DNA of 57,100 bases, from positions 1 to 57,100 of the forward strand of contig DKGO01000090.1 of assembly GCA_002453315.1 (NCBI GenBank), written 5' to 3'. The position numbers and the translations under genes were made by a program. Below the pieces are notes generated by a model. It did no database searches. It had not been told where the DNA came from and saw nothing but the letters and a program-made list of their open reading frames with translations. Below, piece by piece: positions 18,380-28,936 of this stretch (the first letter of the stretch is position 1; each line of letters opens with the position of its first letter). The DNA is from Caryophanales bacterium UBA6768. GTDB lineage: Bacteria; Bacillota; Bacilli; Bacillales_D; Amphibacillaceae.

Positions 18380-18773
18380 ATCGTTTGCAAAACGGCAATA
18401 AAGGTTTATTTCTTGGATCATATAAATGTAAAATTAGATTACTACATTACTTTTGTTATTTCCATACTCAAAATTTTGGGAGTGGCTCTTTTTTTACCAA
18501 AAAAGGAATTTAAAATTAATATTTTCCATATGGGGATTTGTGGATCTTATCATTACTATACCTTTGTTCTAAAGCTTTATATCCTTTACCCTGAACACTA
18601 TGTTTTAATATTACAAATAGGCACATGCATGTTTTTTTCATAGAATAGTTTAAAATAAAAAGTTAATAAATTAATACTAAATTCAAGAAATTCCCTTTTC
18701 CCTACTGGATATTTAGGAAATATGGATTATGATAATATGTAAAGAGCAATTAAATCAGGGGTAAGGGGAGCAT
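18380..18773. other. Intergenic stretch after the WxL operon
   Basis: No convincing gene. An open frame at 18413-18643 starts from ATG without a ribosome site and has no recognisable features. No strong terminator is visible; AATAAAGGTTTATT near 18405 is only a weak stem. Confidence 0.4.
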
Positions 18774-19985
18774 ATGAGAACTTTTAGGCTATGGTCAAAG
18801 GATTTTATCATTATTTCTGCCATTAACTTCCTTATGTCATTAATATTTTACATTTTAATGGTTACTATTGTAGTATTTACATTAGAAGAATATGGTGTAG
18901 TGCTTAATAAGGCGGGTTTAATTACAGGCATTTTTGTTATTGGTGCATTAGTTGGTAGACTATTTATTGGACAATTTATTGATTCATTTAATCAAAGGCG
19001 AACTTTACTTTTTGGTTTGCTCTTTTTTACGTTGGCAACACTTTTATATTTCGTAAATATTAGCTTTTATTTTCTTCTTTTTAGTCGATTTATACATGGG
19101 TTTACAATAGGGGTGTCAAGTACAGTAGCGGGAACGATTGCGGCTAAAGTTATTCCGAAATCACAAGTAGGGGAGGGTATCAGCTATTATAGTATGAGCA
19201 AGACATTCGCAACTGCTGTTGGGCCGCTTATAGGATTATTAATGAGCCAATATACTAGTTATCCTTTAATTTTTATTACTTGCTTCTTTCTAGGAGTCAT
19301 CAGTATTATAACGGCCAGTTTCATTTCTAATCTATCAGTTGATATCTCTAGTGGTAATGCCTCTAAAGAAGTATCTTTGGGAAGAGGGTCCAGTAAATTT
19401 AAATTATCTAATTTTATCGAAGCAAATGTTTTGCCGATTGCTATCATAGTGTTGGCTATTTCTTTTTGTTATTCAAGTATCCTTTCTTTTATAAATATGT
19501 ATGCAATTGAAATTGGATTAATGAAAGCGGCCTCTTTCTTTTTTGTAGTTTATTCAATAACTGTATTACTTTCTCGCCCGTTCACAGGAATTTTGATGGA
19601 TAAAAAAGGTGCAAATTTTATCATGTATCCGGCTTTTTTAATCTTTTGTTTGGGAATGCTTTTATTAGGTTTAGCAAATAGTTCCGTATCTTTATTAATT
19701 TCTAGCATTTTAATTGGCCTAGGATTTGGAAATATGCAATCAATTACTCATGCTATTACAGTTAAATTAGCATCAGCAAATCGTATTGGAATAGCAATCT
19801 CAACATATTTCGTTTTTGTACAATTAGGTCTTGGATTTGGCCCATACTTGATTGGAAAGATTATTACATTAACTGGTTTTAGAAATTTTTACGTTATAAT
19901 CAGTATATTAGTTTTTTTAACTGCTTTTCTGTACTATTTTCTCCATGGGAGGAAGGAAAGCATCCAAATCCAAGGAAATTCTTGA
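18774..19985 (+). CDS. MFS transporter
   Basis: Major facilitator protein of 403 residues with about twelve membrane helices. The loop after helix 2 reads GRLFIGQFIDSFNQRR, the family's conserved charged loop. The most likely role is efflux of a small compound, but the substrate is not visible. ATG start behind AAGGGGAG. It is a single gene: a WxL locus lies before it and decayed DNA after it. Confidence 0.85.
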   Translation: MRTFRLWSKDFIIISAINFLMSLIFYILMVTIVVFTLEEYGVVLNKAGLITGIFVIGALVGRLFIGQFIDSFNQRRTLLFGLLFFTLATLLYFVNISFYFLLFSRFIHGFTIGVSSTVAGTIAAKVIPKSQVGEGISYYSMSKTFATAVGPLIGLLMSQYTSYPLIFITCFFLGVISIITASFISNLSVDISSGNASKEVSLGRGSSKFKLSNFIEANVLPIAIIVLAISFCYSSILSFINMYAIEIGLMKAASFFFVVYSITVLLSRPFTGILMDKKGANFIMYPAFLIFCLGMLLLGLANSSVSLLISSILIGLGFGNMQSITHAITVKLASANRIGIAISTYFVFVQLGLGFGPYLIGKIITLTGFRNFYVIISILVFLTAFLYYFLHGRKESIQIQGNS

Positions 19986-20043
19986 TACTATGGGTTAAAT
20001 AAGTTAAAAGAGTTAAGCAAAAAATACAAGAAATAGCTATCCT

Positions 20044-20610
20044 GGCATTTGTCTGTATTTCGGAAAAGGAACTGTATATACAACTTTGCAAAACACAAAT
20101 GGTGAAATTCAACCCGCAACCGAATGGAAGAGTGAATTTTTACCCTGATGTGAGGAAAATAAGTGCAAAAGACGAACAAGGCAAAAAAATGAAGCATACG
20201 AACTGCTTCTGGGCGAAGGTGTCATCTAATCGGTAGGTGTATAGAAGTATTGGAATTTACCAAGGGTACCGGGCTGTGGCTAGATGACTGACAATGGGAA
20301 GACAGTATTTTATTTTTTGTAACATCGGAGAAAAACCAGGTCCAAACGATATCAAATATTGGTTACGTAATTATGCGACCCAAGGGAATCATTTTTGGCA
20401 AACCTCAAGATGGGGCGTATGATGAGGAATACAAACGGAAATATTAACAGTGATGAGGAAATATGGGGAAGAACATCTACCGATATTATACACTTTAAAT
20501 TTTGACCATACGGAACCGATGTTTATTTTACCATATCGCACAATGGATGAGATTAATTGTGAATGGAGGAGCTATTCTGTTTTAGATAGTGGTGTTGAGT
20601 AGAAGTAGGA
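20044..20610 (+). pseudogene. Degraded coding remnants of unknown type
   Basis: Short open pieces in different frames read like protein but are broken by stops and shifts, for example a run containing KFNPQPNGRVNFYPDVRKI (near 20110-20165) and one reading FDHTEPMFILPYRTMDEIN (near 20500-20555). I do not recognise the family. The pieces could be parts of one gene. No ribosome site is placed sensibly. Confidence 0.35.
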
Positions 20611-20866
20611 AATTACCTTTTTAGGAAGCATCAGGAAAGTTTTATATCAATTGCTGCTAGGGACAGATAAAAAAGACTTAAATTATTAGATGATGAGTGA
20701 AAACTTGTAAATTATCTGTCGTTTTGTATGGGTCTATGAATAGTTAGGTATCAGATATGCTTGGATTCAAAATAGTTTCCTATTTTTCATAGTCATTTGT
20801 GAATTTAGGGGATTAATATATGATTTATTTGATAACACAATATTTAAAAAAGTGTGGTGACTATCA

Positions 20867-21271
20867 ATGATTATAATTGAGTATGTTGTTTTCTTTTCGC
20901 TCCTATTGATTAGTTTCATCTTGGCGATTGTGTATTGGCCACCACAACAGGAATTTTCATCAATACCTGATATAGAAAAGTGCGGATCTTCTATAGAAAG
21001 ACGTGTTTATTACGGACTATTATGTGATGGATTACACGCCACACCACAATATCGGCTGGGTGGGGAGATATAGAATTGATCTTGCATTTCCACACCACAT
21101 GGTAGCAGCGGAATATGATGGAAAGGAGTGGCATTCAACAACGAAATAAAAAGCTTCTGATCGAGAGAGATAAATGTTAATAAAAAAGGGTTGGACAGTA
21201 TTAAGATTTAGTGGAAGTAAAATTGTTCGAAACTTGCTAAGTGTTGTTGAAAAGATTAAAACCGATCCTTA
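20867..21271 (+). pseudogene. DUF559-type endonuclease-fold protein, broken
   Basis: The first part has a membrane segment (MIIIEYVVFFSLLLISFILA), then IEKCGSSIERRVYYGLL and TPQYRLG, the start of a DUF559/Vsr-like nuclease domain. The frame then ends at 21073. After one inserted base in the G run near 21063, the next frame continues with RYRIDLAFPHHMVAAEYDGK, then a TAA in place of a glutamine or lysine codon, another stop, and finally KKGWTVLRFSGSKIVR, the domain's end. At least three lesions make it a pseudogene. Confidence 0.7.
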
Positions 21272-21551
21272 AGGTTAAAATATATTTTATTCGCCTTAAG
21301 AAATGCTTTGTTTAACATACTTGGAATTTCCTAAAATAGTTTTAATTAGTCTACTTACTTCGGAAAACCCTATCGTTTAGGTTAATTATATTAGTAAAAT
21401 TCAATTAACAATTTGTTTTTATATTTTCATCACTATTGTGCTTTTATTACGATTATAAGATTGAATTGATGTACGTCAATTTATTATTGTCCATATGAAT
21501 TTACAATAAAAATGGATGACCTTTTATTAAAAAGCAAACAAAGGAAGGATA

Positions 21552-23537
21552 ATGATGGGGAAAATTTTAGAAGTAGAAGATTTGAGAGTATCTTTCAACA
21601 CAACTGAGGGAGAAATACAAGCTGTACGAGGAGTAAACTTCGATGTTAAAAGGGGCGAAACAATAGCCATAGTTGGGGAGTCAGGCTCTGGAAAAAGTGT
21701 CACAGCACAATCAATATTGAAAATTATTCCAACCCCACCGGCAGAGATCAAAAGTGGCACAATTTTGTTTAATGAGGAAAATTTATTAACAAAATCCGAA
21801 AATCAAATGCAAAAAATCCGGGGAAAAGAAATTGGGATGATTTTTCAGAATCCAATATCTTCATTAAATCCAGTATTTACTATTGGCTACCAAATTATGG
21901 AGTCGTTGCAAATACATCTTAAAATGTCCAAACAAGAAGCAAGAATACGCGCGATTGAACTACTAGATTTAGTCGGGATTACAATGCCGGAAAAGCGAAT
22001 TAACCAATACCCACATCAATTTAGTGGCGGGATGTGCCAAAGGGTAATGATTGCCATGACATTAGCCACCAATCCTAAGTTATTAATCGCTGATGAGCCA
22101 ACAACTGCATTAGATGTTTCCATTCAGGAACAAATTTTAGACCTACTGAAAGATTTACAAAATAAATTGAACATTTCTATTATATTTATTACCCATGACC
22201 TAGGTGTAGTCGCTAGGATAGCGGATCGGGTTGCCGTTATGTACGCAGGGAAAATAATTGAAATTGGTCATGCAAGTGATATATTTTACAATTCGAAACA
22301 TCCATATACAAAAGGATTATTATCGTCCATGCCTAATCTTGATAGTTCGAAAAATATAGCGTTGCCTGTGATTCCAGGTTTACCACCAAATTTGTTGAAC
22401 CCGCCAAAAGGGGATGCTTTTGCCTTACGCAATCCCGACGCATTGCCAATAGATTTTGAAAAGGCACCACCGATGTTTAAAGTGTCGGACACCCAATATG
22501 CCGCAACATGGCTGTTAGATCCAGATAAATCGCACGTAAAAAAAGTAAATTCTGATAAACGTGGAAAAGAAAAATCTACTTTTTCGTATACAGAAAATAG
22601 TAGCCCCAAAAAGAGAAAGAAATTATTAGAAATAAATCACTTGGAAAAATATTATCATAAAAATGAAAAAAATGAGGTTCGGGCTGTTGACGATATATCC
22701 TTCAGCATCTATCAAGGTGAAACGTTAGGGTTGGTTGGAGAATCAGGAAGCGGAAAATCAACAACAGGTCGTACCATTGTTCGTCTTGAACAACTTACAG
22801 GTGGAGAAATCCTCTTTAATGACGAAAACATTTATGCGAAAAGATCAAGAAAAGAACGAAATGAATTGTCTAGGAAAATCCAGATGATCTTCCAGAATCC
22901 ATATTCGTCACTCAATCCCCGAATGAAAGTTGCGAAGATTATTTCAGAAGGAATTAAGGTCCATGGACTAATAAGAAACCAACGTGAGCTGATGGATAGG
23001 GTTTACGAATTACTTAGGGATGTGGAACTAGCCCCTTCACTAGCACATCGTTACCCACATCAATTGAGTGGTGGCCAGCAGCAACGGGTGGGAATTGCTA
23101 GAGCCTTGGCGTTAAATCCGGAAGTGATCATTGCCGACGAACCAATTTCTGCATTAGATGTTTCCATACAAGCACAAATAGTGAACTTATTAAAACGTCT
23201 GCAAGTGGAAAAAGGATTAACATTTTTATTTATTGCTCATGACTTGTCAATGGCAAAATATATTAGTGATCGAATTGCCGTTATGCGAGCTGGGAAAATT
23301 GTTGAATTAGCGGAGAGTGAGGAGCTTTACAGCAATCCATTGCATCCATACACTAAATCTTTGTTATCCATTATTCCAAGGCCAGATCCAAAATCAGAAC
23401 GCAACAAAGAAAAGCTCATTTATCATGAGGGTAATGAAATAAATCACGGTGCTGGTGAGGACATGTCTTTTAAGGAAGTGACACCGGGACATTTTGTTAT
23501 GTGTGCGGAAGCGGAATCTACTATGTTTATTTCATAA
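21552..23537 (+). CDS. Fused OppD-OppF peptide ABC transporter ATPase
   Basis: A 661-residue protein with two complete ABC ATPase modules. Module 1 (about 1-310): [24 protein letters not shown]. Module 2 (about 355-640): [24 protein letters not shown]. Such fusions serve peptide or glutathione importers. The oligo_HPY tail of module 1 has kept its outline but lost every cysteine (GDAFALRNPDAL where [12 protein letters not shown] stands in the opp copy at 3298), and module 2 keeps only one, so an iron-sulfur cluster is unlikely. No permease or binding-protein gene is next to it. ATG behind AAGGAAGG. Its upstream DNA is decayed, so the rest of its operon may have been lost. Confidence 0.88.
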   Translation: MMGKILEVEDLRVSFNTTEGEIQAVRGVNFDVKRGETIAIVGESGSGKSVTAQSILKIIPTPPAEIKSGTILFNEENLLTKSENQMQKIRGKEIGMIFQNPISSLNPVFTIGYQIMESLQIHLKMSKQEARIRAIELLDLVGITMPEKRINQYPHQFSGGMCQRVMIAMTLATNPKLLIADEPTTALDVSIQEQILDLLKDLQNKLNISIIFITHDLGVVARIADRVAVMYAGKIIEIGHASDIFYNSKHPYTKGLLSSMPNLDSSKNIALPVIPGLPPNLLNPPKGDAFALRNPDALPIDFEKAPPMFKVSDTQYAATWLLDPDKSHVKKVNSDKRGKEKSTFSYTENSSPKKRKKLLEINHLEKYYHKNEKNEVRAVDDISFSIYQGETLGLVGESGSGKSTTGRTIVRLEQLTGGEILFNDENIYAKRSRKERNELSRKIQMIFQNPYSSLNPRMKVAKIISEGIKVHGLIRNQRELMDRVYELLRDVELAPSLAHRYPHQLSGGQQQRVGIARALALNPEVIIADEPISALDVSIQAQIVNLLKRLQVEKGLTFLFIAHDLSMAKYISDRIAVMRAGKIVELAESEELYSNPLHPYTKSLLSIIPRPDPKSERNKEKLIYHEGNEINHGAGEDMSFKEVTPGHFVMCAEAESTMFIS

Positions 23538-23736
23538 AGAATATGATTTATCTACAGAGGAGGGTTCCCTCTCCCCATGGAGATTTACTATATAATATCA
23601 AATCAATAACTAACCCTCCAGATATAGCAAAAGAAGGAACAAATAGATCAAACAATTGTACAAATGGCGATAGGGAAGAGTAGTTGTTGTTGAATTACCC
23701 TTATGCATATTTAAAAGTAATATTTAATAACTATTT

Positions 23737-23769
23737 TTGCATAGCATTTTTTTGCTGTGCAATTTTTTT
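23737..23769 (+). terminator. Terminator used as intron insertion site
   Basis: TTGCATAGCA (23737-23746) pairs with TGCTGTGCAA (23753-23762, one G-U pair), then seven T. The group II intron begins two bases after this tract, the usual target of group IIC introns. Confidence 0.85.
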
Positions 23770-23770
23770 C

Positions 23771-25658
23771 GTGCGCCCGGCATGGGTTATAACTTGGTGG
23801 TGAAAGTCCACTACAGACTTTGCAGTAGGAACTGTTAGCGAAAGGCAAGGGTGTCTTGGGTGACCAAGAATCTGAAGGAAGCCGGACGCAAAATCCCGAA
23901 CTGACGAACAGAAACTGTATATAAGGCTGACTTGGAATGGATGAGTTTGCGAAACAAAACAAAGTCCGATACTGCACGAGTTCCATCCAGTAAATACAGC
24001 AGTTACATGGGAGGAAGGTTATAGCTCTTACCCGGGGAGGTCTCATAAGGGTTATTTAATTAACAATCATGTTAGTGATAATATGATGAATTATGAGAAG
24101 TCAGCAGACGTCATAGTAATTCCCAAGGGAATGAAGGACAGAACAATCTTAAATCTTGGAAAACAAGGAGGTGCAGACATCGCCGCCTAAACACCGAAAA
24201 TCATCGTGGCATTTGCCGGAGAGATGACTACCTATGGAGAGATAAGCTGGAAGCGAAAGGGTAAATAGGAGAGTGTAGGGATGTCGCCTAGATATGAAAG
24301 AACAAGATGGTACCAACAATCTAATCAATCGTGTTATCACACGCGAAAATTTATGGGATGCATGTAAGAAAGTAAAGAAAAATAAGGGAGCACCGGGAGT
24401 AGATGGGATAACGGTATATGAACTGGAAGGCCATATGATGAAGTATTTTAATCCATTACAACGGAAATTAAAAGAAGGAACATATGAACCACAACCAGTA
24501 AAACGGGTACCTATTCCGAAACCAGATGGAACCAAGAGATACTTAGGTATTCCGTGTGTACTAGACAGGGTTGTCCAACAAGCAATCCTGCAAGTTATCA
24601 ACCCATTGATTGACCCACATTTTTCTGAAAATAGTTATGGATTCCGTAAAGGAAGAGATGCACATCAAGCAATAAAGCAAGCAAAGGTTTACTACAAAGA
24701 AGGTTATCGTATTGTGGTGGATTGTGACTTAAAAAGCTATTTTGACACCATCCATCATCATAGAATAAGGGACTACTTGGAATATTTCATCAAAGATAAA
24801 ATTGTATTAAAACTAATATGGAAATTCCTACGTTCAGGAATCCTAGACAAGGATATCTATATTGAAACGACAGAAGGCGCACCGCAAGGTGGTCCACTCT
24901 CGCCAATCTTAGCAAATATCTACCTAAACATGTTAGATATGGAACTAGAGAAAAGAGGACATCGTTTCATCAGATATGCGGATGATTTTGTAGTTTATGT
25001 TAGGAGTAAGCGTGCGGGGGAAAGGGTGATGGCAAGTATCACTGAATACCTTGAAAAAGATTTAGCACTTACAATTAACCGAAAGAAAAGCAAAGTATCC
25101 GCAATAACAAAATCAACATTTCTAGGATTCAACATACACAATTCTATGGGAAAGTCGGTAGCCGACCAAGTAAGTCGGCAAAACAACGATTTAAAGATAA
25201 TCTAAGAGCAAAAACAAGTAGGAAACAACGAGGTACATTTCATGATATTGTTGTCAAAATAAATCAAGTAACAAACGGATGGATTAACTACTATGGAATT
25301 ACATTTATGAAGAAATTCATGGAAGAAACCCAAGCATGGTTAAACCACCGTTTAAGACAATTAATATGGAAAAGATGGAAAGTGCCACGTACTAAATACC
25401 GAATGCTTCGTAAATATGGTATTGACCATGATGATGCAATGAAATTAGCTAATTCTCGTAAGGGGTATTGGCGTATTTCAAAAAGTGAGATAATACACAG
25501 AGCGTTAACAAAAGAGAAACTCATAAAATGGGGATTAAAAGATATGACCCTACTTTATGAGAAAAGGTACTTAAAAGGTTGAACCGCCGTATACGGATCC
25601 GTATGTACGGTGGTGTGAGAGGACGACTAGCCAATTAATGGATAGTCTCCTACTCGAT
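23771..25658 (+). mobile_element. Group IIC intron
   Basis: The 5' end GTGCGCCCGGCATGGG begins at 23771 and domain I sequences follow (GAAAGTCCACTACA, GTTAGCGAAAGGCAAGGG). Domains V and VI lie at about 25582-25658 (CCGCCGTATACGG, GGTGTGAGAGG), ending in TACTCGAT. The encoded reverse transcriptase is of the class C type and the intron sits right behind a terminator hairpin. The ribozyme looks whole, but the reverse transcriptase frame is broken, so the element could splice or move only with help in trans. The ends are placed by family pattern and may be off by a few bases. Confidence 0.85.
24294..25582 (+). pseudogene. Group II intron reverse transcriptase/maturase, frameshifted
   Basis: The first frame (24294-25205) has the reverse transcriptase motifs KNKGAPGVDGI, IPKPDGTKRYLGIP, YGFRKGR, APQGGPLSPILANI and the catalytic RYADDFV. 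After IHNSMGK, near 25151, one A is missing from an A run. The next frame continues with VGSRPSKSAKQRFKDNLRA, INQVTNGWINYYG and the thumb/domain X ending (LANSRKGYWRISKS) to 25582. One base would restore a protein of about 430 residues. As it stands the product ends at 25205 without the maturase domain. Confidence 0.88.
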
Positions 25659-25793
25659 TGGGAACTTAAGAATTGATGGGAAATTATTGTTGCATTTTTT
25701 TAAAAGTTAACCGACACTTAACCTTCTTCATGTACAGTGAACAAAAGAAGGAATGATTAATTTGTTCCTGTAAAACAAGGAGGTATAAATTCC

Positions 25794-26483
25794 ATGAAAA
25801 GATTAATATTATTACTTATAGCGGTAACGGTATTTTGTGTTCTGTCTGCTTGTAATATATCGTTTTCCTCTAATGCGAATAATGAGGGACTAACCGATAA
25901 TTCTGAAGCGAATGAAGGACAAAAGGAACTAAATAATTCAGAAGAATCGTCGGATAATGGGACAGATGAATCGGAAAATGTGGAACAAGAAGATGAAGGG
26001 GAACCAGTGATGAAAGAGGCTGGGGAAGATGAAATTACCATTATATATTCTGAAGCGGCTTTTAAGCATTTGACGGCGGATGAGGTCATTGCTAATTTTA
26101 AGGAGCAAGGGATTGAGGGCGTCACAGCAAATGAGGATGGTTCTTATCAGGTAACGATGCCGAAAGCGTTCCATGAACAAACCCTAGAAAGTATCAGAGC
26201 TGAAGTAGAGCGTGAATTGTCTGGTATTATGAACGGATATGAGTTAAAAGCGATTCAAGAATTGAAGTTTAATGATACTTTTACCGAACTTATCGTTGTG
26301 GTGAATCAAGATTTACCTGATGATGGATTAGAGGATTGGATTTTAGAGCAGTTTGCTGAAACCGCATTTGCTTATCAGATGCAGAATGGTGTCAAAGGAG
26401 AAGAATTTATATTTGATATCGTATATGTTGATCATAAAACAGGGAAAGAGTTCAATCGTCGGTCAGGCCTTGATAATTGGTGA
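25794..26483 (+). CDS. Putative lipoprotein of unknown function
   Basis: A 229-residue protein with a lipoprotein signal (LSAC, cysteine near residue 20), then a Ser/Asn/Glu-rich acidic linker to about residue 80, then a mixed alpha/beta domain with no motif I recognise. It is probably anchored on the outer face of the membrane. ATG with AAGGAGG upstream. It stands alone between the intron and a terminator. I cannot name a function. Confidence 0.75.
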   Translation: MKRLILLLIAVTVFCVLSACNISFSSNANNEGLTDNSEANEGQKELNNSEESSDNGTDESENVEQEDEGEPVMKEAGEDEITIIYSEAAFKHLTADEVIANFKEQGIEGVTANEDGSYQVTMPKAFHEQTLESIRAEVERELSGIMNGYELKAIQELKFNDTFTELIVVVNQDLPDDGLEDWILEQFAETAFAYQMQNGVKGEEFIFDIVYVDHKTGKEFNRRSGLDNW

Positions 26484-26493
26484 AAAATCTCGG

Positions 26494-26527
26494 AATAGCA
26501 GCTATTTTAGCATTCGCTATTTTTTTT
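26494..26527 (+). terminator. Terminator after the lipoprotein gene
   Basis: AATAGC (26494-26499) pairs with GCTATT (26516-26521), followed by a T run to 26527. Confidence 0.7.
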
Positions 26528-26810
26528 GGTTTTTAACCTTTTGTTAAATATACTTAAAGTTTTGTCCATGGATAGGAAAAAGATAACCGTAATAATGTAA
26601 GGGATGAATGAATTACATGCACCCTATATGAGCATTTATTAGTTTTATTAATTGCCAAGAACATCCGTGAACTTAGTTGTGGAAGGTTCATTAAATAATT
26701 TGAACATCTATTAATTGATAAAGGATATATTTGATTAATTTTCAACCAAAAATTAATCCCCAATACTCTTATCCTTATTAACTCACAACAAATAAAAGTG
26801 GAATTTAAAA

Positions 26811-26844
26811 TCGCTGTACTACACTATAATAAGGTGTACAGCGA
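26811..26844. terminator. Hairpin next to the tRNA-Ala remnant
   Basis: TCGCTGTAC (26811-26819) and GTACAGCGA (26836-26844) form a 9-bp stem. It lies just beyond the 3' end of the tRNA-Ala remnant. If the remnant marks an insertion at the tRNA gene, this is the best candidate for the tRNA's original terminator. The rest of 26528-26810 holds no gene I can support. Confidence 0.5.
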
Positions 26845-26856
26845 ATTTAAGAATAA

Positions 26857-26897
26857 TGGAGCATACCGGGCGAATCGGTGAACTCTTGTCTGCCAGA
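26857..26897 (-). pseudogene. 3' half of a tRNA-Ala gene, decayed
   Basis: From 26857 this stretch matches the tRNA-Ala(GGC) gene at 37374, starting at the discriminator base and running through the T arm to the anticodon loop. There are two mismatches and a 2-base deletion in the T loop. The match stops right after the anticodon region; the 5' half is missing. It has the same orientation as the intact gene 10.5 kb away. This is what an att repeat left by insertion at a tRNA 3' end looks like. Confidence 0.75.
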
Positions 26898-26925
26898 AAT
26901 ATAAGAACTTTCCAGATTCGCCTAC

Positions 26926-27036
26926 CTAAGTTTGCCCCCAATCATATTGACCACTCAAATATCCTCTTATTAGTGTAATACTTGTAAAACCCATAATCAT
27001 TCCAAATATTACGCCACAAATTCCCTTATATCCCAA
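26926..27036 (-). CDS. Possible membrane peptide or gene remnant
   Basis: On the minus strand a 36-residue frame reads GICGVIFGMIMGFTSITLIR in its middle, a convincing membrane helix, and ends QYDWGQT. The TTG start has AAGGGGAG only about 3 bases away, too close for efficient starts. It may be the tail of a lost membrane protein gene at the edge of the island. 27037-27316 shows no gene. Confidence 0.25.
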   Translation of the reverse strand: MGYKGICGVIFGMIMGFTSITLIRGYLSGQYDWGQT

Positions 27037-27316
27037 AAACTCCCCTTGTTAAAAAGTAATATTATTAATTATAATATTATAAAATTGCTAATGGTTATGT
27101 TTAACAATATTCTCTAACCTTTTATATTTACACTATTATAAATCCCTCAAAAATGGCTACACTTATTTTAAAAATACAATCCGGATTTTTTCCTTTTAAA
27201 GGGGAATACCAATTCTTCCAAACCTGGAAGTGATGACATTACTATAAGTATAAGAGTAAACAAATAGATTTCATGATATATTATTATTATAACTACATTT
27301 AGGTGGGGTGATAGGA

Positions 27317-28936
27317 ATGAGTATATCCCTTAGAGAAGCAATGAAATTTGGTAAATTTAATGAGTGTAAAGTAGTTGCCGGTGAAGAAGGGATGGATAGA
27401 GTAATTGAAAACATCACAATAATGGAAGTCCCGGATATTGTTAAATGGCTAAAGGAAAAGGAATTAATCATAACGTCATTATTCGCGATTAAGGATGATA
27501 CTGATGCGCAAAATTTATTAATTCATCGATTATTTTATGCCGGGGCTACTGCATTAGCTGTTAAACCATTTGAAACATTGGAGGGGATTCCAAAAACAAT
27601 TATTGATAATGCTAATAAACTTGATTTCCCCGTTATTGAGGTCCCTAATCAAGTGAAATATTTAGATATATTGTCTCCAACTATGCATCAAATCTTTAAT
27701 AAAAAAGTTGTACTCCAGGAAGACCTAGAACGTGCCACAAACATTCTCCAGGAAATTGCATTAAATTCACATGGAATGGAAGCATTTGTTGAAAGTCTCC
27801 ATTCTATTACACAAAATATGGTGACAATTGAAAGTGAATGGCCTATTATAAAAACCCCTGAACCATCATACCCGATTATACCTTTAACAGATGAACAAAA
27901 GCATGAACTTTCTGTTTTAAAAAGACCTGTTCGTTATACAAGAATATATCAAAATGAGAATATTGATTGTATAGTTGCCCCTATAATTGTAGACCACCAA
28001 TATTATGGAAATATAACTAGTTGGGGGGTACACAGTAATCATATTTCTATGGATATCGCTGTTTTGGAACAGGCTTCTTTCTTTGTATCATTAGAGTTTT
28101 TGCGATTAAAGGTAAGACATGATACTGAGCAACAGTATAAAAGTGATTTTATGAGAGAATTACTTTTTAATAACAATATAACTAAAAACGACATGTTAGA
28201 GTGGGGTGGTAAATATTATATAACCGAACATATGAAATATACCTGTATACTAATACAGATAGAAAAAGAAAATGAATCACAATCTGATGTGATGAAATTA
28301 ATTAATGAAGTGTATTTAATATTACAAAACAAATATCATAATGTACTATTAGGAATTGTAAGAGGAAAAATTTGTATCATTCAACAAACAAAAAATTTGA
28401 GTCAATTAAAACAGGATCTTAGCATAATGAAATCTATTATTAATGAAAAAAGATCAATTTTTACTACAGTATGTATTGGTGTTGGGGATACACAATTGGG
28501 GATTAAGGGTATACGTAGTAGCTTTAATCAGGCAGAGCAGGCAGTTAAATTAGCATTAATCACTAAAGGGACTCAAAATATTGTTTTTTATAAGGAGTTA
28601 GGCATTTACTGTCTGTTAGAACCACTAAAAAGTACAGACCAGCTAATGGAGTTTTTTGAGAATACTCTAGGAAAATTAATAAAAGATAAGGGAAAGAAGG
28701 AACTTATCCATACATTACAAGAATATTTTAATGAAAATGAGGTATTAACAAAAACTGCTGATAAATTATTTATACATGTTAATACGCTTAAATACCGATT
28801 AAAACAAATTGAAAACATTACATCATTAAGTTTTAAAAGTTCAGAAGACAAATTTTCCATATTTTTGGGTTTGAAAATCTATAATTTAATAAAAGGCAAC
28901 AATTCTAATTTGTTAGATGTTTATGGTGATCGGTGA
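27317..28936 (+). CDS. PucR-family transcriptional regulator
   Basis: A 539-residue regulator with the PucR layout: N-terminal ligand domain (SLREAMKFGKFNECKVVAG, MEVPDIVKWLKEKELIITS), a central GGDEF-like region, and a C-terminal HTH_30 helix-turn-helix (TKTADKLFIHVNTLKYRLKQIENI). Relatives control purine or other nitrogen-source breakdown. ATG 27317 is chosen because AGGTGGGG lies before it; the GTG at 27308 is inside that site. It comes first in the island and faces the TRAP and pyrimidine-ring genes, which it probably controls. Confidence 0.88.
   Translation: MSISLREAMKFGKFNECKVVAGEEGMDRVIENITIMEVPDIVKWLKEKELIITSLFAIKDDTDAQNLLIHRLFYAGATALAVKPFETLEGIPKTIIDNANKLDFPVIEVPNQVKYLDILSPTMHQIFNKKVVLQEDLERATNILQEIALNSHGMEAFVESLHSITQNMVTIESEWPIIKTPEPSYPIIPLTDEQKHELSVLKRPVRYTRIYQNENIDCIVAPIIVDHQYYGNITSWGVHSNHISMDIAVLEQASFFVSLEFLRLKVRHDTEQQYKSDFMRELLFNNNITKNDMLEWGGKYYITEHMKYTCILIQIEKENESQSDVMKLINEVYLILQNKYHNVLLGIVRGKICIIQQTKNLSQLKQDLSIMKSIINEKRSIFTTVCIGVGDTQLGIKGIRSSFNQAEQAVKLALITKGTQNIVFYKELGIYCLLEPLKSTDQLMEFFENTLGKLIKDKGKKELIHTLQEYFNENEVLTKTADKLFIHVNTLKYRLKQIENITSLSFKSSEDKFSIFLGLKIYNLIKGNNSNLLDVYGDR

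Noticed and set aside
18413..18643. 76-codon open frame after the WxL operon
   Set aside because: No ribosome site and no recognisable protein features.
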